From contig JAGUWD010000005.1 of assembly GCA_020062545.1 (NCBI GenBank), positions 1 through 64,000 of the forward strand: DNA of 64,000 nucleotides, read 5' to 3'. Under the pieces are notes generated by a model. The model saw only the letters and a list, made by a program, of their open reading frames with translations. It was not told where the DNA came from and did no database searches. This DNA is from Thermodesulfovibrionales bacterium. Lineage in GTDB: Bacteria; Nitrospirota; Thermodesulfovibrionia; Thermodesulfovibrionales; Dissulfurispiraceae. A program made the position numbers and the translations under genes. Of this stretch, positions 30,414 to 39,475 are shown in pieces. Numbering within the stretch: the first letter of the stretch is position 1; every line of letters starts with the position of its first letter.

Positions 30414-31838
30414 ATGAAATGGGTCAGCATTATTATTTCTCTCTTCTTTTTTCTTGTTGTTCCGGCTTATGCTGATATAACTAACGGCGGTGCCGACTCA
30501 AATCAGAATTCTGAACTAAAAGCCCAGAAGCCCGCCCCAGTATATGCCAAAACAGATGTCCAAATAAATGATAATCCCTTAATTACAGCAGCAGACCTGC
30601 CATTATCTGCTCAGGAAAGCACCGAATCGTCAGAGAAGATTAGTCAGCCTAAAACCGATAAATCACAAGGTAATGCCGAAGAAGGACAGACTTCACTGAT
30701 ACTGTCCAATGCAAATTCCCCTCTTGGCATATCATACAAATCCAATGAGACGGCAATAAAGGCAATAGAGAAGAATATCGCTTTATTTAAAGACAGGATT
30801 AAAAAGAGATTCTCTGTCTGGCTCGAAAGGTCAGCAAAGTATATAGAAATAATGCAGGATGTACTGAAGGAAAAGGGTATGCCGGAGGAGCTGGTATTCC
30901 TTCCCATAGTGGAAAGCGGATTTAATCTGAATGCCTATTCGCCTGCACGGGCAGTTGGGCCATGGCAGTTTATTGCCTCCACAGCCAAGAGATACGGTCT
31001 TGTGATTGACTGGTGGAGGGATGAGCGGAAAGACCCTGTGAAATCCACGCACGCAGCAGCAGAGTATCTCAAGGACCTGTACCAGATGTTCGGCTCATGG
31101 AAGCTCGCCCTTGCTGCATATAATGCGGGTGAGGGAAGGATCATGAAGGCTCTTAAAAGGACGGGTGCAGAGGATTATTGGGCACTTCTCAACACAAAAC
31201 AGATAAGGAATGAGACAAAGGAGTATGTCCCGAGATATATTGCTGCATCTATGATAGCATCTACACCGGAGGAATACGGATTCCGGGATCTTGTATATCA
31301 CGAACCGCTGGAATACGATGAGATTGCCCTCAATTCACCTGTTGATATAGAGATAATAGCAGAATGTGCTGAGGCCACTGTTGAGGAGATCAGGGAGTTA
31401 AATCCCGAACTGAGGAGATGGAGCACACCGCCGAATGTCCAGAATTATACTATCAGGATACCTTATGGGAGAAAGGACATCTTTATTGAAAATCTCAATG
31501 AGATCCCTGAGAAAGAGAGATTTAGCATAGATACATATAGGGTCAAAAAGGGGGACAATCTGAAGAAGATAGCGAAAAAAGCAGGCGTCCCTGTTCATGT
31601 TATTATCGCAATGAATTCCATGGCAGGCATAGAAGCCCTAAATACAGGGGAAGAGATAAAGATACCACCGAAAGGGAAGTATTATGCTGATATGGATGAT
31701 AAAATATCTGCCAGAAAGGTTTCTTATACTAAGAAAATATCCGGGAAAAAGTCCGGCAAGTCAAACAAAAAATCTGCAAAAAAAGTCAGCAGAGCAAAGA
31801 ATAAAACAAAGAATAAAACAAAGACTAAAAAGATTTAA
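30414..31838 (+). CDS. MltD-like lytic transglycosylase with LysM domain
   Basis: 474 aa from the ATG at 30414. Signal peptide (MKWVSIIISLFFFLVVPAYA), a Ser/Gln-rich linker (~20-90), GH23 transglycosylase domain with catalytic Glu in PIVESGFNLNAYSPARAVGPWQF and the AAYNAGEGRIMKALKR motif, then one LysM (YRVKKGDNLKKIAKKAGVPVHVIIAMNSM) and a Lys-rich tail made of a 12-bp triplicate (31796-31831; KNKT units). Cleaves peptidoglycan glycan strands in the periplasm. Unlike E. coli MltD no lipobox is evident. Confidence 0.93.
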   Translation: MKWVSIIISLFFFLVVPAYADITNGGADSNQNSELKAQKPAPVYAKTDVQINDNPLITAADLPLSAQESTESSEKISQPKTDKSQGNAEEGQTSLILSNANSPLGISYKSNETAIKAIEKNIALFKDRIKKRFSVWLERSAKYIEIMQDVLKEKGMPEELVFLPIVESGFNLNAYSPARAVGPWQFIASTAKRYGLVIDWWRDERKDPVKSTHAAAEYLKDLYQMFGSWKLALAAYNAGEGRIMKALKRTGAEDYWALLNTKQIRNETKEYVPRYIAASMIASTPEEYGFRDLVYHEPLEYDEIALNSPVDIEIIAECAEATVEEIRELNPELRRWSTPPNVQNYTIRIPYGRKDIFIENLNEIPEKERFSIDTYRVKKGDNLKKIAKKAGVPVHVIIAMNSMAGIEALNTGEEIKIPPKGKYYADMDDKISARKVSYTKKISGKKSGKSNKKSAKKVSRAKNKTKNKTKTKKI

Positions 31839-31839
31839 T

Positions 31840-32526
31840 CTATTTCTCTCCCAACCTTGTTTTTGCCTCGTTCAGTAAAGCCGATTTCGGGAATTTATTG
31901 ATTAGTTCTCTATATTTATTTTTTGCGTCCTCTGTTTTTCCTGATAGTTCGAGTATTTTCCCAGTTTCCAGCAATGCCATATCCTGAAGGGGAATGTCTT
32001 TGATGTTTAGAATGTTTTTCAGGGAAGTAAGTGCGTTATCCATATCACCTTTTTTTACATATGACATGGCCATTTTGTAATAGGAAAGGGAAATAACCTT
32101 TGGGTCTGAGAACCGGCTGTTAAGCTCTTTCAATGTCTTTATTGCTTCATCGTAGCTTCCCAACTCATACTGGCAGTTTGCAATATACAGGAGGACATCG
32201 GGTCTTTTCCGTGTTGCATAGGATTTTTTGAACATCTCCAGTGCCTGTTTGTACCTTTCCGCAGGCGGGATAAGCATGGCCTGGTAATCACCGTAAAATA
32301 ATCTGTACCCCTCGATCTCAAGCTCAAGTGCTTTGTTTGAAGATGTCTTTTCATATACAGCAAATCCTCCAATTGATATTGCCAGTACAATGAAAACAGT
32401 CACTGCATAAACCAAAGTACGCTGTTTTTCCTTTAATCGCTGCCTTATATCGACAACAGTCTCTCTCAGGTCTTCTTCTGTAGTGATGCCCTTTTTCTCG
32501 GTGCGCCTTTTTATTGCCTTTGGCAT
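31840..32526 (-). CDS. Membrane-anchored TPR protein (YfgM-like)
   Basis: 228 aa. Cytoplasmic basic N-terminus (MPKAIKRRTEKKGITTEED), one membrane helix (~40-60, VYAVTVFIVLAISIGGFAVY), then TPR repeats (LLYIANCQYELGSYDEAIKTLKEL, SYYKMAMSYVKKGDMDNALTSLKNI, LETGKILELSGKTEDAKNKYRELINKFPKS). Resembles the YfgM/AncB-type tetratricopeptide anchor. Converges on the transglycosylase gene with 1 bp between them. Role in envelope protein assembly is inferred. Confidence 0.82.
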   Translation of the reverse strand: MPKAIKRRTEKKGITTEEDLRETVVDIRQRLKEKQRTLVYAVTVFIVLAISIGGFAVYEKTSSNKALELEIEGYRLFYGDYQAMLIPPAERYKQALEMFKKSYATRKRPDVLLYIANCQYELGSYDEAIKTLKELNSRFSDPKVISLSYYKMAMSYVKKGDMDNALTSLKNILNIKDIPLQDMALLETGKILELSGKTEDAKNKYRELINKFPKSALLNEAKTRLGEK

Positions 32527-32529
32527 TTA

Positions 32530-33183
32530 TCAACCTCCAAGTGCTTTTTTTACAAGTTTTTCCGCATGTTGGAATATAGAGTCTATTGCTTTATCCTCGA
32601 TGCCTGCAGACAGGAGTATCTGTCTTGCAAAATGCTTTGTAATGAGGTCAGACGGAGAGTGGGCATCGGTGTTCATTGTTAACGGTATGCCGAGATTAGA
32701 TGCTTGTTTTGCTACATGGCCATTGGAAAGGCTGTGCCCTTTGCGCGCAGTTATCTCAAGGGTTAACCCCTTTTCTTTTGCAAACAAAAGGTCAGCATTG
32801 GTGATCAATCCAGGATGTGCAAGTATATCTGCATCTGCTTCAATGGCTGCCCTATTTGTGCCTTCGGCAACCGGCTCTACAATGGACTCGCCATGCACTA
32901 CGACTATTTTAGCGCCAAGCCTTCTTGCCTCTTTTACCATATCAGGTATTAACGAAGGCGGGACATGGGTGATTTCTGCTCCGGGGATTATCTCAATAGA
33001 GACGTGGTTCTTTAATGCAGTCACTGCCCTGACAATCCTTGGAATTATCAGGTCTATGTTTGACTGGTCAATGTGGTCTGTAATTGCAATGGCCCTATAT
33101 CCTATTGCAAAAGCCCTTCTTACAAGCTCCGCAGGGATGAGTTCTCCGTCGCTGAATATGCTGTGGGTGTGCAGGTCAATCAT
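32530..33183 (-). CDS. PHP-domain phosphoesterase
   Basis: 217 aa. Metal motifs of the PHP superfamily: MIDLHTHSIFSDGELIPAEL, IAITDHIDQSN, GAEITHVPP, VVHGESIVEPV, ILAHPGLI and MNTDAHSPSDL. Histidinol-phosphatase/PolX-PHP-like hydrolase acting on phosphoesters; substrate unknown. The TPR gene follows after 3 bp, so both are co-transcribed. Confidence 0.88.
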   Translation of the reverse strand: MIDLHTHSIFSDGELIPAELVRRAFAIGYRAIAITDHIDQSNIDLIIPRIVRAVTALKNHVSIEIIPGAEITHVPPSLIPDMVKEARRLGAKIVVVHGESIVEPVAEGTNRAAIEADADILAHPGLITNADLLFAKEKGLTLEITARKGHSLSNGHVAKQASNLGIPLTMNTDAHSPSDLITKHFARQILLSAGIEDKAIDSIFQHAEKLVKKALGG

Positions 33184-33297
33184 AATTGTAATTTAAAAGA
33201 ATACAGGAAAAATCGATAAAAAGTAAAGACAATGATTCTAATAGGCAAAGATATTATTTGATATAATAACCTTAAATAATATAGATTATAGGTGGTA

Positions 33298-35229
33298 ATG
33301 AAGGATAAGTCCCTCAGAAAAATTTTTACCTCTAAGGTCATATCGGTCTCTCCTGAAACTCCTGTTTCAGAAGCTGTCTCCTTAATGGAGAAAAATAAGA
33401 TAAGCTGTCTTGTGGTTGTCCGGGATAAAAAACCTGTGGGCATTTTTACAGAACGCGATTTTGTTATTGCGGTGCATCGCCAGAACCGTCTTGACAGCCT
33501 TGAGATTAAGGAATTGATGACCAAACAGCCGATCACTGCCAATATCGATACAAATATATATGAGGCGTATAGTCTGCTGGAGACAAACAGGATAAGACAT
33601 CTAATTATAGTGGACTCAAGCGGCGACCTCTCCGGAGTAATTACACAATCGGATATTATGAAAAATCTTGGATTGGAGTATTTTGTCGAGATCAAGAACA
33701 TATCAAAGATCATGACAAAGAATGTGGTGACAGCCGGTAAGGACTTCCTGCTCAGGGATGCCATATCGAGGATGGCTGAGTACTCCATCAGCTGCATAGT
33801 TATTGAAGATGACAGACGTCCTGCGGGCATATTGACCGAACGTGATGTGGTGCGCCTGTTTAAGGCAGGGGTCGATATGGACAGCTTAAAGATAGAGGAA
33901 GTAATGGCACATCCTGTCAGGATTATATCTTCGAATGCACCTGTTCATGAGGCAGTACGAGTCATGAATAAGGAAAAGATTCGCAGGCTGGTGGTTGTGG
34001 ACAAGGAGGGCAGGATAGCAGGACTTATTACACAATCAGACATCATAAAGAGAATCGAGGAACGGTATATAGAATTTCTCAAGGAGATTATAAGGGGAAA
34101 GGAAGAGGTACTGCAGGAGACACGGAAAATGCTCAGCGAGAAGACAGTCCTCGAAAACATACTCCGCTCCTCCACCTCTATGGCTATTGTAGCAATGGAT
34201 CATGATTTCCGCATCGTGTATTACAACCCTGTGGCAGAAAAGATATTCGGATACAGGGCAGATAAGGTCATCGGGCGAACGGCTATGGATATGCATTTAG
34301 AGAGAAAGGCGAATCCATCCCTTTTTGAAAAGGCAGTGGAGACGGTCAGGCACAACGGGTCGTATAAGTATACATTTGAACAAAAGAGGGAGGGTGAAAT
34401 CCGGTTTATCGAGGCGACTGTGTCCGGCATATGGGAGGGAAATAATAATCTGGCAGGATTTGTTTTAATGGCACGGGATATTACCGAGCACAAGAGACTG
34501 GAAGAAGAGCTTTTGAAGGCACAGAAGCTCGAGTCCATCGGGGTGCTTGCCGGCGGAATTGCACACGACTTCAATAATCTGCTGACAGGCATTCTTAACT
34601 GCATTACCCTTTCAAAATCCTCTGTAAAACCCGAAGATAAGGTATTCGAGAGTCTGACTATGGCAGAGAAGGCAGCCAGGCTTGCAAAGGACTTGACTCA
34701 TCAATTGTTTACTTTTGCAAAAATCGGAGAGCCTGTTAAAAAAGTGGCATCTATAGCTGAAATTATAAAGGATGCCGCCGACCTTATCCCAGCCGATTTC
34801 AATGCAAAGTGCGAGATTTCCATACCCGATGACCTATGGCTTGTAAAGGTTGATAAAGGACAGATGAGCCGTGTATTCCATAATCTGATTATAAATGCAA
34901 AGGAGGCCATGCCACGCGGCGGTGCAATCAAGATTAATGCCGTGAATATAGACATCAGCACGAGAGAAGGTCTTCCTCTAAAGGAAGGAAGATATATAAA
35001 AGTTTCCATAGAGGATCAGGGGCACGGCATACCGAAGGGAAATTTGCAGAAGATATTTGATCCCTATTTCACGACTAAACAGAGGGGAAGCAAAAAAGGC
35101 ATGGGTCTTGGTCTTGCCATATGTTATTCGATAGTTAAAAACCACGACGGCCACATCACCGTATCATCAGAAGAAGGAGCAGGGACAACCTTCTATATTT
35201 ATCTCCCTGTCTCACCAACATTGTTCTAA
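33298..35229 (+). CDS. Soluble histidine kinase with four CBS domains and PAS
   Basis: 643 aa from the ATG at 33298 (AGGTGG before it). Two CBS pairs (~1-125 and ~135-260; repeats of VSEAVSLMEKNKISCLVVVRDKKPVGIFTERDF and ITQSDIMK), a coiled-coil linker, PAS (~295-400, AIVAMDHDFRIVYYNPVAEKIFGY), HisKA with H423 (GGIAHDFNNLLTGIL), and HATPase (VFHNLIINAKEAM, DQGHGIPKGNLQKIFDPYFTTK, GMGLGLAICYSIVKNHDG). No receiver or membrane helix; no cognate regulator adjacent. CBS pairs often bind adenine nucleotides or SAM, so it probably senses energy state. Confidence 0.93.
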   Translation: MKDKSLRKIFTSKVISVSPETPVSEAVSLMEKNKISCLVVVRDKKPVGIFTERDFVIAVHRQNRLDSLEIKELMTKQPITANIDTNIYEAYSLLETNRIRHLIIVDSSGDLSGVITQSDIMKNLGLEYFVEIKNISKIMTKNVVTAGKDFLLRDAISRMAEYSISCIVIEDDRRPAGILTERDVVRLFKAGVDMDSLKIEEVMAHPVRIISSNAPVHEAVRVMNKEKIRRLVVVDKEGRIAGLITQSDIIKRIEERYIEFLKEIIRGKEEVLQETRKMLSEKTVLENILRSSTSMAIVAMDHDFRIVYYNPVAEKIFGYRADKVIGRTAMDMHLERKANPSLFEKAVETVRHNGSYKYTFEQKREGEIRFIEATVSGIWEGNNNLAGFVLMARDITEHKRLEEELLKAQKLESIGVLAGGIAHDFNNLLTGILNCITLSKSSVKPEDKVFESLTMAEKAARLAKDLTHQLFTFAKIGEPVKKVASIAEIIKDAADLIPADFNAKCEISIPDDLWLVKVDKGQMSRVFHNLIINAKEAMPRGGAIKINAVNIDISTREGLPLKEGRYIKVSIEDQGHGIPKGNLQKIFDPYFTTKQRGSKKGMGLGLAICYSIVKNHDGHITVSSEEGAGTTFYIYLPVSPTLF

Positions 35230-35239
35230 ATATCGTGCA

Positions 35240-36535
35240 TCAGCTTTTAAATACCCTGCCGAATATATAATCCACATTCCTCAGGTAGTAGTGCAGGTCA
35301 AATATTTCTTCTATTTCCTTATGCGAGAGATATTTTGTTATTTCACTGTCCTTCTGGAGGAGTTTCATAAAACTCACACCCTCTTTCCAGCTTTCCATTG
35401 CATTCCTTTGCACCAATGTATATGCATCTTCACGGGTTATGCCCTTCTCGGTAAGGGCGAGCAGAACCCTCTGGGAATTATAAAGGCCGTAACTCCTGTC
35501 CATATTTGTCTTCATTCTTTCGGGGTACACATGCATGTCTTTAAGTATTCCCTTTAATCTGTTCAACATGTAGTCAACAAGTATTGTGCTGTCCGGGATG
35601 ATTACTCTTTCCACGGACGAATGGGATATATCCCTCTCATGCCATAGGGCGATGTTTTCCAGCGAAGCTATGGCATTGGAACGGACAACCCTTGCAAGAC
35701 CAGAAAGGTTTTCACACCCAACAGGATTTCTCTTATGAGGCATTGCAGATGAGCCTTTCTGTCCTGCGCTGAAAGGCTCTTCAGCCTCAAGCACCTCTGT
35801 CCTCTGGAGGTGTCTTATTTCAACAGCGATCTTTTCGATGCATGCTGCAATAAGGGCAAGGGTTGTCATGTATTCAGCGTGTCTGTCTCTCTGGACAACC
35901 TGGGTTGCTACAGGCTCTGGTTTAAGGCCGAGTTTGTTGCACACCATATCTTCCAGTTCGGTTGGGATATTTGAGAATGTTCCAACTGCACCGGAGAGCT
36001 TTCCGATACTTATAACATCCTTTGCAGTCTCCATCCTTCTAAGACTTCTTTTTGCATCTTCATACCAGAGGGCGAATTTAAGTCCAAAGGTCATGGGCTC
36101 TGCATGAACTCCGTGGCTTCTGCCGATGCAGGGGACATCCTTATATTTGAATGCCTGTTCTTTTAAAACAGCCATCAACTCTTTAATGTCTTTTATGATA
36201 ATGTCTGATGCCTCTCTCATGAGGAGGGAGAGGGCTGTGTCAACCACATCGGATGACGTGAGCCCTTTATGTATGAACCGCGACTCAGGGCCTACAAACT
36301 CTGAAACGGATGTGAGAAATGCAATGACATCATGCTTTACTGTCCTTTCAACCTCGTCAATCCTTGCTATATCGAATTTTGCTTTTTCCTTTATCACCTT
36401 GAGGGCATCCTCCGGGATTTCACCCAATTCTGCCCATGCCTCGCATACGGCTATCTCCACATCGAGCCATTTCTGAAACCTGTTTTCAGGCTCCCAGAGT
36501 CTTCCCATTTCAGTGCGTGTATATCTCGGTATCAT
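35240..36535 (-). CDS. purB: Adenylosuccinate lyase
   Basis: 431 aa. Catalyses two fumarate-releasing steps of purine synthesis. Fumarase/aspartase superfamily signature SSAMPHKRNPVGCENLSGLARVVRS, catalytic region HKGLTSSDVVDTAL, GRSHGVHAEPMTFGLK, and a C-terminal domain ending YIFGRVFK. Last gene of the trpB1-trpA-accD-folC-lptD-truB-purB operon. Confidence 0.97.
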   Translation of the reverse strand: MIPRYTRTEMGRLWEPENRFQKWLDVEIAVCEAWAELGEIPEDALKVIKEKAKFDIARIDEVERTVKHDVIAFLTSVSEFVGPESRFIHKGLTSSDVVDTALSLLMREASDIIIKDIKELMAVLKEQAFKYKDVPCIGRSHGVHAEPMTFGLKFALWYEDAKRSLRRMETAKDVISIGKLSGAVGTFSNIPTELEDMVCNKLGLKPEPVATQVVQRDRHAEYMTTLALIAACIEKIAVEIRHLQRTEVLEAEEPFSAGQKGSSAMPHKRNPVGCENLSGLARVVRSNAIASLENIALWHERDISHSSVERVIIPDSTILVDYMLNRLKGILKDMHVYPERMKTNMDRSYGLYNSQRVLLALTEKGITREDAYTLVQRNAMESWKEGVSFMKLLQKDSEITKYLSHKEIEEIFDLHYYLRNVDYIFGRVFKS

Positions 36536-36548
36536 AATGCCTCCCTCT

Positions 36549-37430
36549 TTATAGTTTAAGCAACCTCTCTATCTTAATCGAACCCTTCGAAACTTTTCCA
36601 ATTCCGAAGAGCCTTCCTTCAGTGTCCTTAAGCCTGATAAATGAGGAATGGGTGGATGGATGAATAGGTGAATCCGGCGTATAAGTGATCGGGTTTCCGT
36701 TTTTAGCCCTCTTCAAACTATCACCCTCCAATATTATCTCTGACAGATGCTTTAATGCAGAGTCTATGGGATATAAAGATACAGTCTTATGAGGTAGTTC
36801 GCTTATCTTTGCGGAGTTTTCTAAGGAGAACTGTCCTATTCTCGTGCGAACAAGTTCCACCATATGTGCCCCTACACCAAGGGCATTGCCTATGTCATTG
36901 CATAATGAGCGCATATATGTGCCTTTTGAACATGAGACCCTTAATGTAAGCAAGGGTGATTCAAAGCTCAATATTTCGATGGAATCGATAATCACTTTTC
37001 GGGGCTTCCTTTCAATCTCGATGCCCTTTCTGGCTAACTTGTAAAGGGGCTCCCCGGAAACCTTGATTGCCGAATACATGGGAGGTACCTGTTCGATTTC
37101 GCCTGTGAATCTCTGGATTATCTCTTTTATTTCTTCAATTTGAAATTTGAAATTTGAAATTTGAAATTTTTTGATTACCCTGCCTTCGGAATCATATGTA
37201 TCGGTACTTTCACCCAGTTTTGCGGTCATGATATATTCCTTGTCGATGTCAGAAAGAAGGGATGAAATCTTTGTAGCCTCGTTCAGACAGATTAGGAGAA
37301 TCCCTGTTGCAATAGGGTCGAGTGTTCCTGCATGACCGGCCTTTCTGACCTTAAAGATTTTTTTTACAGCAGTAACGGCATCGTGTGAAGTAATGCCGTA
37401 ATCTTTATTGAGGTTTATGATGATGTTCAT
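36549..37430 (-). CDS. truB: tRNA pseudouridine(55) synthase
   Basis: 293 aa. Converts U55 of the tRNA T-arm to pseudouridine. Catalytic Asp in GHAGTLDPIATGIL (near residue 38), GESTDTYDSEGRV, QVPPMYSAIKVSGEPLYKLARKG, and CSKGTYMRSLCNDIG. Two short tandem arrays lie inside the gene: 37137-37169 encodes KKFQISNFKFQI after GRV, and 36651-36674 encodes a Pro/Ser/His stretch in the C-terminal domain. The reading frame is intact. Confidence 0.96.
   Translation of the reverse strand: MNIIINLNKDYGITSHDAVTAVKKIFKVRKAGHAGTLDPIATGILLICLNEATKISSLLSDIDKEYIMTAKLGESTDTYDSEGRVIKKFQISNFKFQIEEIKEIIQRFTGEIEQVPPMYSAIKVSGEPLYKLARKGIEIERKPRKVIIDSIEILSFESPLLTLRVSCSKGTYMRSLCNDIGNALGVGAHMVELVRTRIGQFSLENSAKISELPHKTVSLYPIDSALKHLSEIILEGDSLKRAKNGNPITYTPDSPIHPSTHSSFIRLKDTEGRLFGIGKVSKGSIKIERLLKL
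36651..36674. repeat. 8-bp degenerate tandem array in truB
   Basis: Three 8-bp units GGTGGATG, GATGAATA, GGTGAATC; encodes part of the SPIHPSTHSS stretch. Confidence 0.45.
37137..37169. repeat. Heptamer tandem array in truB
   Basis: AATTTGA repeated four times (37137-37164) plus a partial unit. Encodes FQISNFKFQI in a variable loop of TruB. Confidence 0.85.
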
Positions 37431-37459
37431 TCGAATCGATGCCCTTTATTATAAATCAG

Positions 37460-39475
37460 TTAGCTGCTTGGTGTGGAATGGGTCTGGTATTGATATAGTC
37501 TGATTGGCTGTCCAACTCCTTTTAGTTCAATGAATATCATGAATCCATACTCAGCAGGCCTCTTATTGTCACCCGGTCTTCTTATTGCTGATATATTGAC
37601 TGCCCAGCATTGTTCTGTATATATGACATTTGCAGAGGAATCTCTCAGACCTGCCTGTGAATCATATCCTATATTTGCCTTTACAGACCATTTTTTAGAG
37701 ATTACTGAATCGACTCCAAATGTGTAGTAATATCTTTCGTCTGCATTAGTATATCTTTCTCCGAAGCTTACTGAAGTTTTTTCTATTAAAGTAAAACTTA
37801 CAGAGGAATTGACTGTTTCTGCTCTTCCTTTATTGGGGTCATATGACATATCAAAGTTTAGGCTAAAAGGACCACTCAGGGATGCGTTTAATGCAGTGAG
37901 CGAAAGGGGTCTGTCCCCTGCATTGAAATTTAAAGACTGGGCTACCGTTGCAGCTAATAAGAAGTTTTTAAATGCAAGACTATTATATAAAGAGAAACTT
38001 GCTACCGAGGTCTTATCGAAAAGTTCTGTTGAATCAAAAAGGGGCAATGGATGGGTCTCCGGAATAAAAGTATAAGACAGAGAAGGCTCTATGACATGTG
38101 TGAATGATTCAAAACGTTTAATAAATCTTGTCAATGCGTTTGCCCTGTATTCAAAAGTTTCTCTGTGGGGTGCTGACTTGTAGGATGGCGCATTTTTGAG
38201 ATTATATGCTGTTTCCCTTATGGAAAGTGACTGGAATATGGGCACTGTCTCACCAAAGGAATAGGATAAGGTAGGATTAATGTCTATGCGCTGACCCATC
38301 GGCTCCCTTTGCCGGTAAAAATTGGCAAGACCCGAGTTCATAGTGAACATAAGCGGTCCTATGTTTGTAGGATTAACCACGTACCCAAATTCAGGCAATC
38401 GTTTGGGTACGGCAGTGTGTCCTTCTTTAAGGTCTATCCACTGCTGACCTAAAAGATAAAGCCTTGAATTTTGAAGAGGCATGGTAACTTCTCCTGTGGA
38501 CTGGAGGAACCTCTGTATCCTCTGGTCTCTTTTGTAGCCGTACTCTTTATAAAAGTCTTCACGGTTCACATAATTGATATCCATATATCCCCTGATGTCT
38601 CCAAGCCTGTGGTCATGCATGCCCTTAAACTCGTAAAAATCTTTTTTAAGCTCCCTGTCTTTCAAGTGATAGATATACCACCTTCCCCTGTCATCAAAAT
38701 CGAGATATCTGTATTCAACTCCCTTTCCGATGCCTCGTTTACTGTAATAATCAAGATAGAAGGTTGCATCCTTATTTTCATCTATTGCCCAGAAGAATGT
38801 GGGGCTGAATTGAAATCCCTTTGTTGAACTGTTGCCAATGACCGGGAACAAAAAACCTGTCTCGCGCTCTGTCTTCACAGGTGCCCACATGTATGGAGAA
38901 TACAGGACAGGCATCCCCTTAATTCTGTACGTTACATTCTGCGCAGTAAACTTTTTCCCTACTATTATGTCAACATTACTTCCCTTAAAACACCAATCAG
39001 CTTTTGAAGGAGATTCGGAATCGCATGTAGTAAAGGTTGCTGTATCCGCATAGTAGTGGTCTTCTTTTATTTTCGATACATTATCTCCGTTAACCCAGTA
39101 ATTGCCTTTTTTAAAAAAAATAAGCGCATTATAGAGCTTGCCTGTTTTGGTTTTCAGGTTTAGTTCTGCACTTTCGGTGTTTATGAAGGTTTCATTGTCC
39201 TCATAAATTACATTCCCCATTGCCTCGGCATTTGATGTCTTTTGATAGAGAACAGCCCTGTCTGCAATCAATACAGAACCTTCCTCCTCTATTCTCACGT
39301 TGCCTGTTGCCACATATTTATCTTCATCTTTGAAATGTTCCAGATGGTCTGCTGTTATTGTGGTAGCCCAACTTGAGGCAGGCAATAGGCAATAGGCAAT
39401 AGGCAATAGGATAAAGATGAGGAACAGTAAATAATCCCCTATAGTCTCTCGCCTATAGCCTCTCGCCTGTTTCAT
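37460..39475 (-). CDS. lptD: LPS assembly protein LptD
   Basis: 671 aa. Inserts LPS into the outer leaflet with LptE. Signal peptide, N-terminal OstA/LptA-like beta-jellyroll (~30-190, TITADHLEHFKDEDKYVATGNVRIEEEGSVLIADRAVLY) and a large C-terminal barrel (RETGFLFPVIGNSSTKGFQFSPTFFWAIDENKDATFYLDYYSKRG). A single Cys pair region near DSESPSKADWCFKGS. The signal's hydrophobic core (PIAYCLLPIAY-like) is encoded by a heptamer array (39381-39410), and the first codons by a 14-bp duplication. Overlaps folC by 4 bp. Confidence 0.94.
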   Translation of the reverse strand: MKQARGYRRETIGDYLLFLIFILLPIAYCLLPASSWATTITADHLEHFKDEDKYVATGNVRIEEEGSVLIADRAVLYQKTSNAEAMGNVIYEDNETFINTESAELNLKTKTGKLYNALIFFKKGNYWVNGDNVSKIKEDHYYADTATFTTCDSESPSKADWCFKGSNVDIIVGKKFTAQNVTYRIKGMPVLYSPYMWAPVKTERETGFLFPVIGNSSTKGFQFSPTFFWAIDENKDATFYLDYYSKRGIGKGVEYRYLDFDDRGRWYIYHLKDRELKKDFYEFKGMHDHRLGDIRGYMDINYVNREDFYKEYGYKRDQRIQRFLQSTGEVTMPLQNSRLYLLGQQWIDLKEGHTAVPKRLPEFGYVVNPTNIGPLMFTMNSGLANFYRQREPMGQRIDINPTLSYSFGETVPIFQSLSIRETAYNLKNAPSYKSAPHRETFEYRANALTRFIKRFESFTHVIEPSLSYTFIPETHPLPLFDSTELFDKTSVASFSLYNSLAFKNFLLAATVAQSLNFNAGDRPLSLTALNASLSGPFSLNFDMSYDPNKGRAETVNSSVSFTLIEKTSVSFGERYTNADERYYYTFGVDSVISKKWSVKANIGYDSQAGLRDSSANVIYTEQCWAVNISAIRRPGDNKRPAEYGFMIFIELKGVGQPIRLYQYQTHSTPSS
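39381..39410. repeat. Heptamer array in the lptD signal peptide
   Basis: GGCAATA repeated four times (39381-39408). Read on the coding strand the unit is TTGCCTA, the same heptamer as in the array at 63456-63476 between pal and ybgF. Confidence 0.88.
39439..39466. repeat. 14-bp duplication at the lptD start
   Basis: CTATAGTCTCTCGC (39439-39452) directly followed by CTATAGCCTCTCGC (39453-39466); 13 of 14 identical. Encodes residues of QARGYRRETIG. Confidence 0.8.

Noticed and set aside
31796-31831. 12-bp triplicate at the end of the transglycosylase gene as part of the heptamer class
   Set aside because: The period is a multiple of three and simply encodes a Lys-rich KNKT tail, so protein-level repetition explains it.
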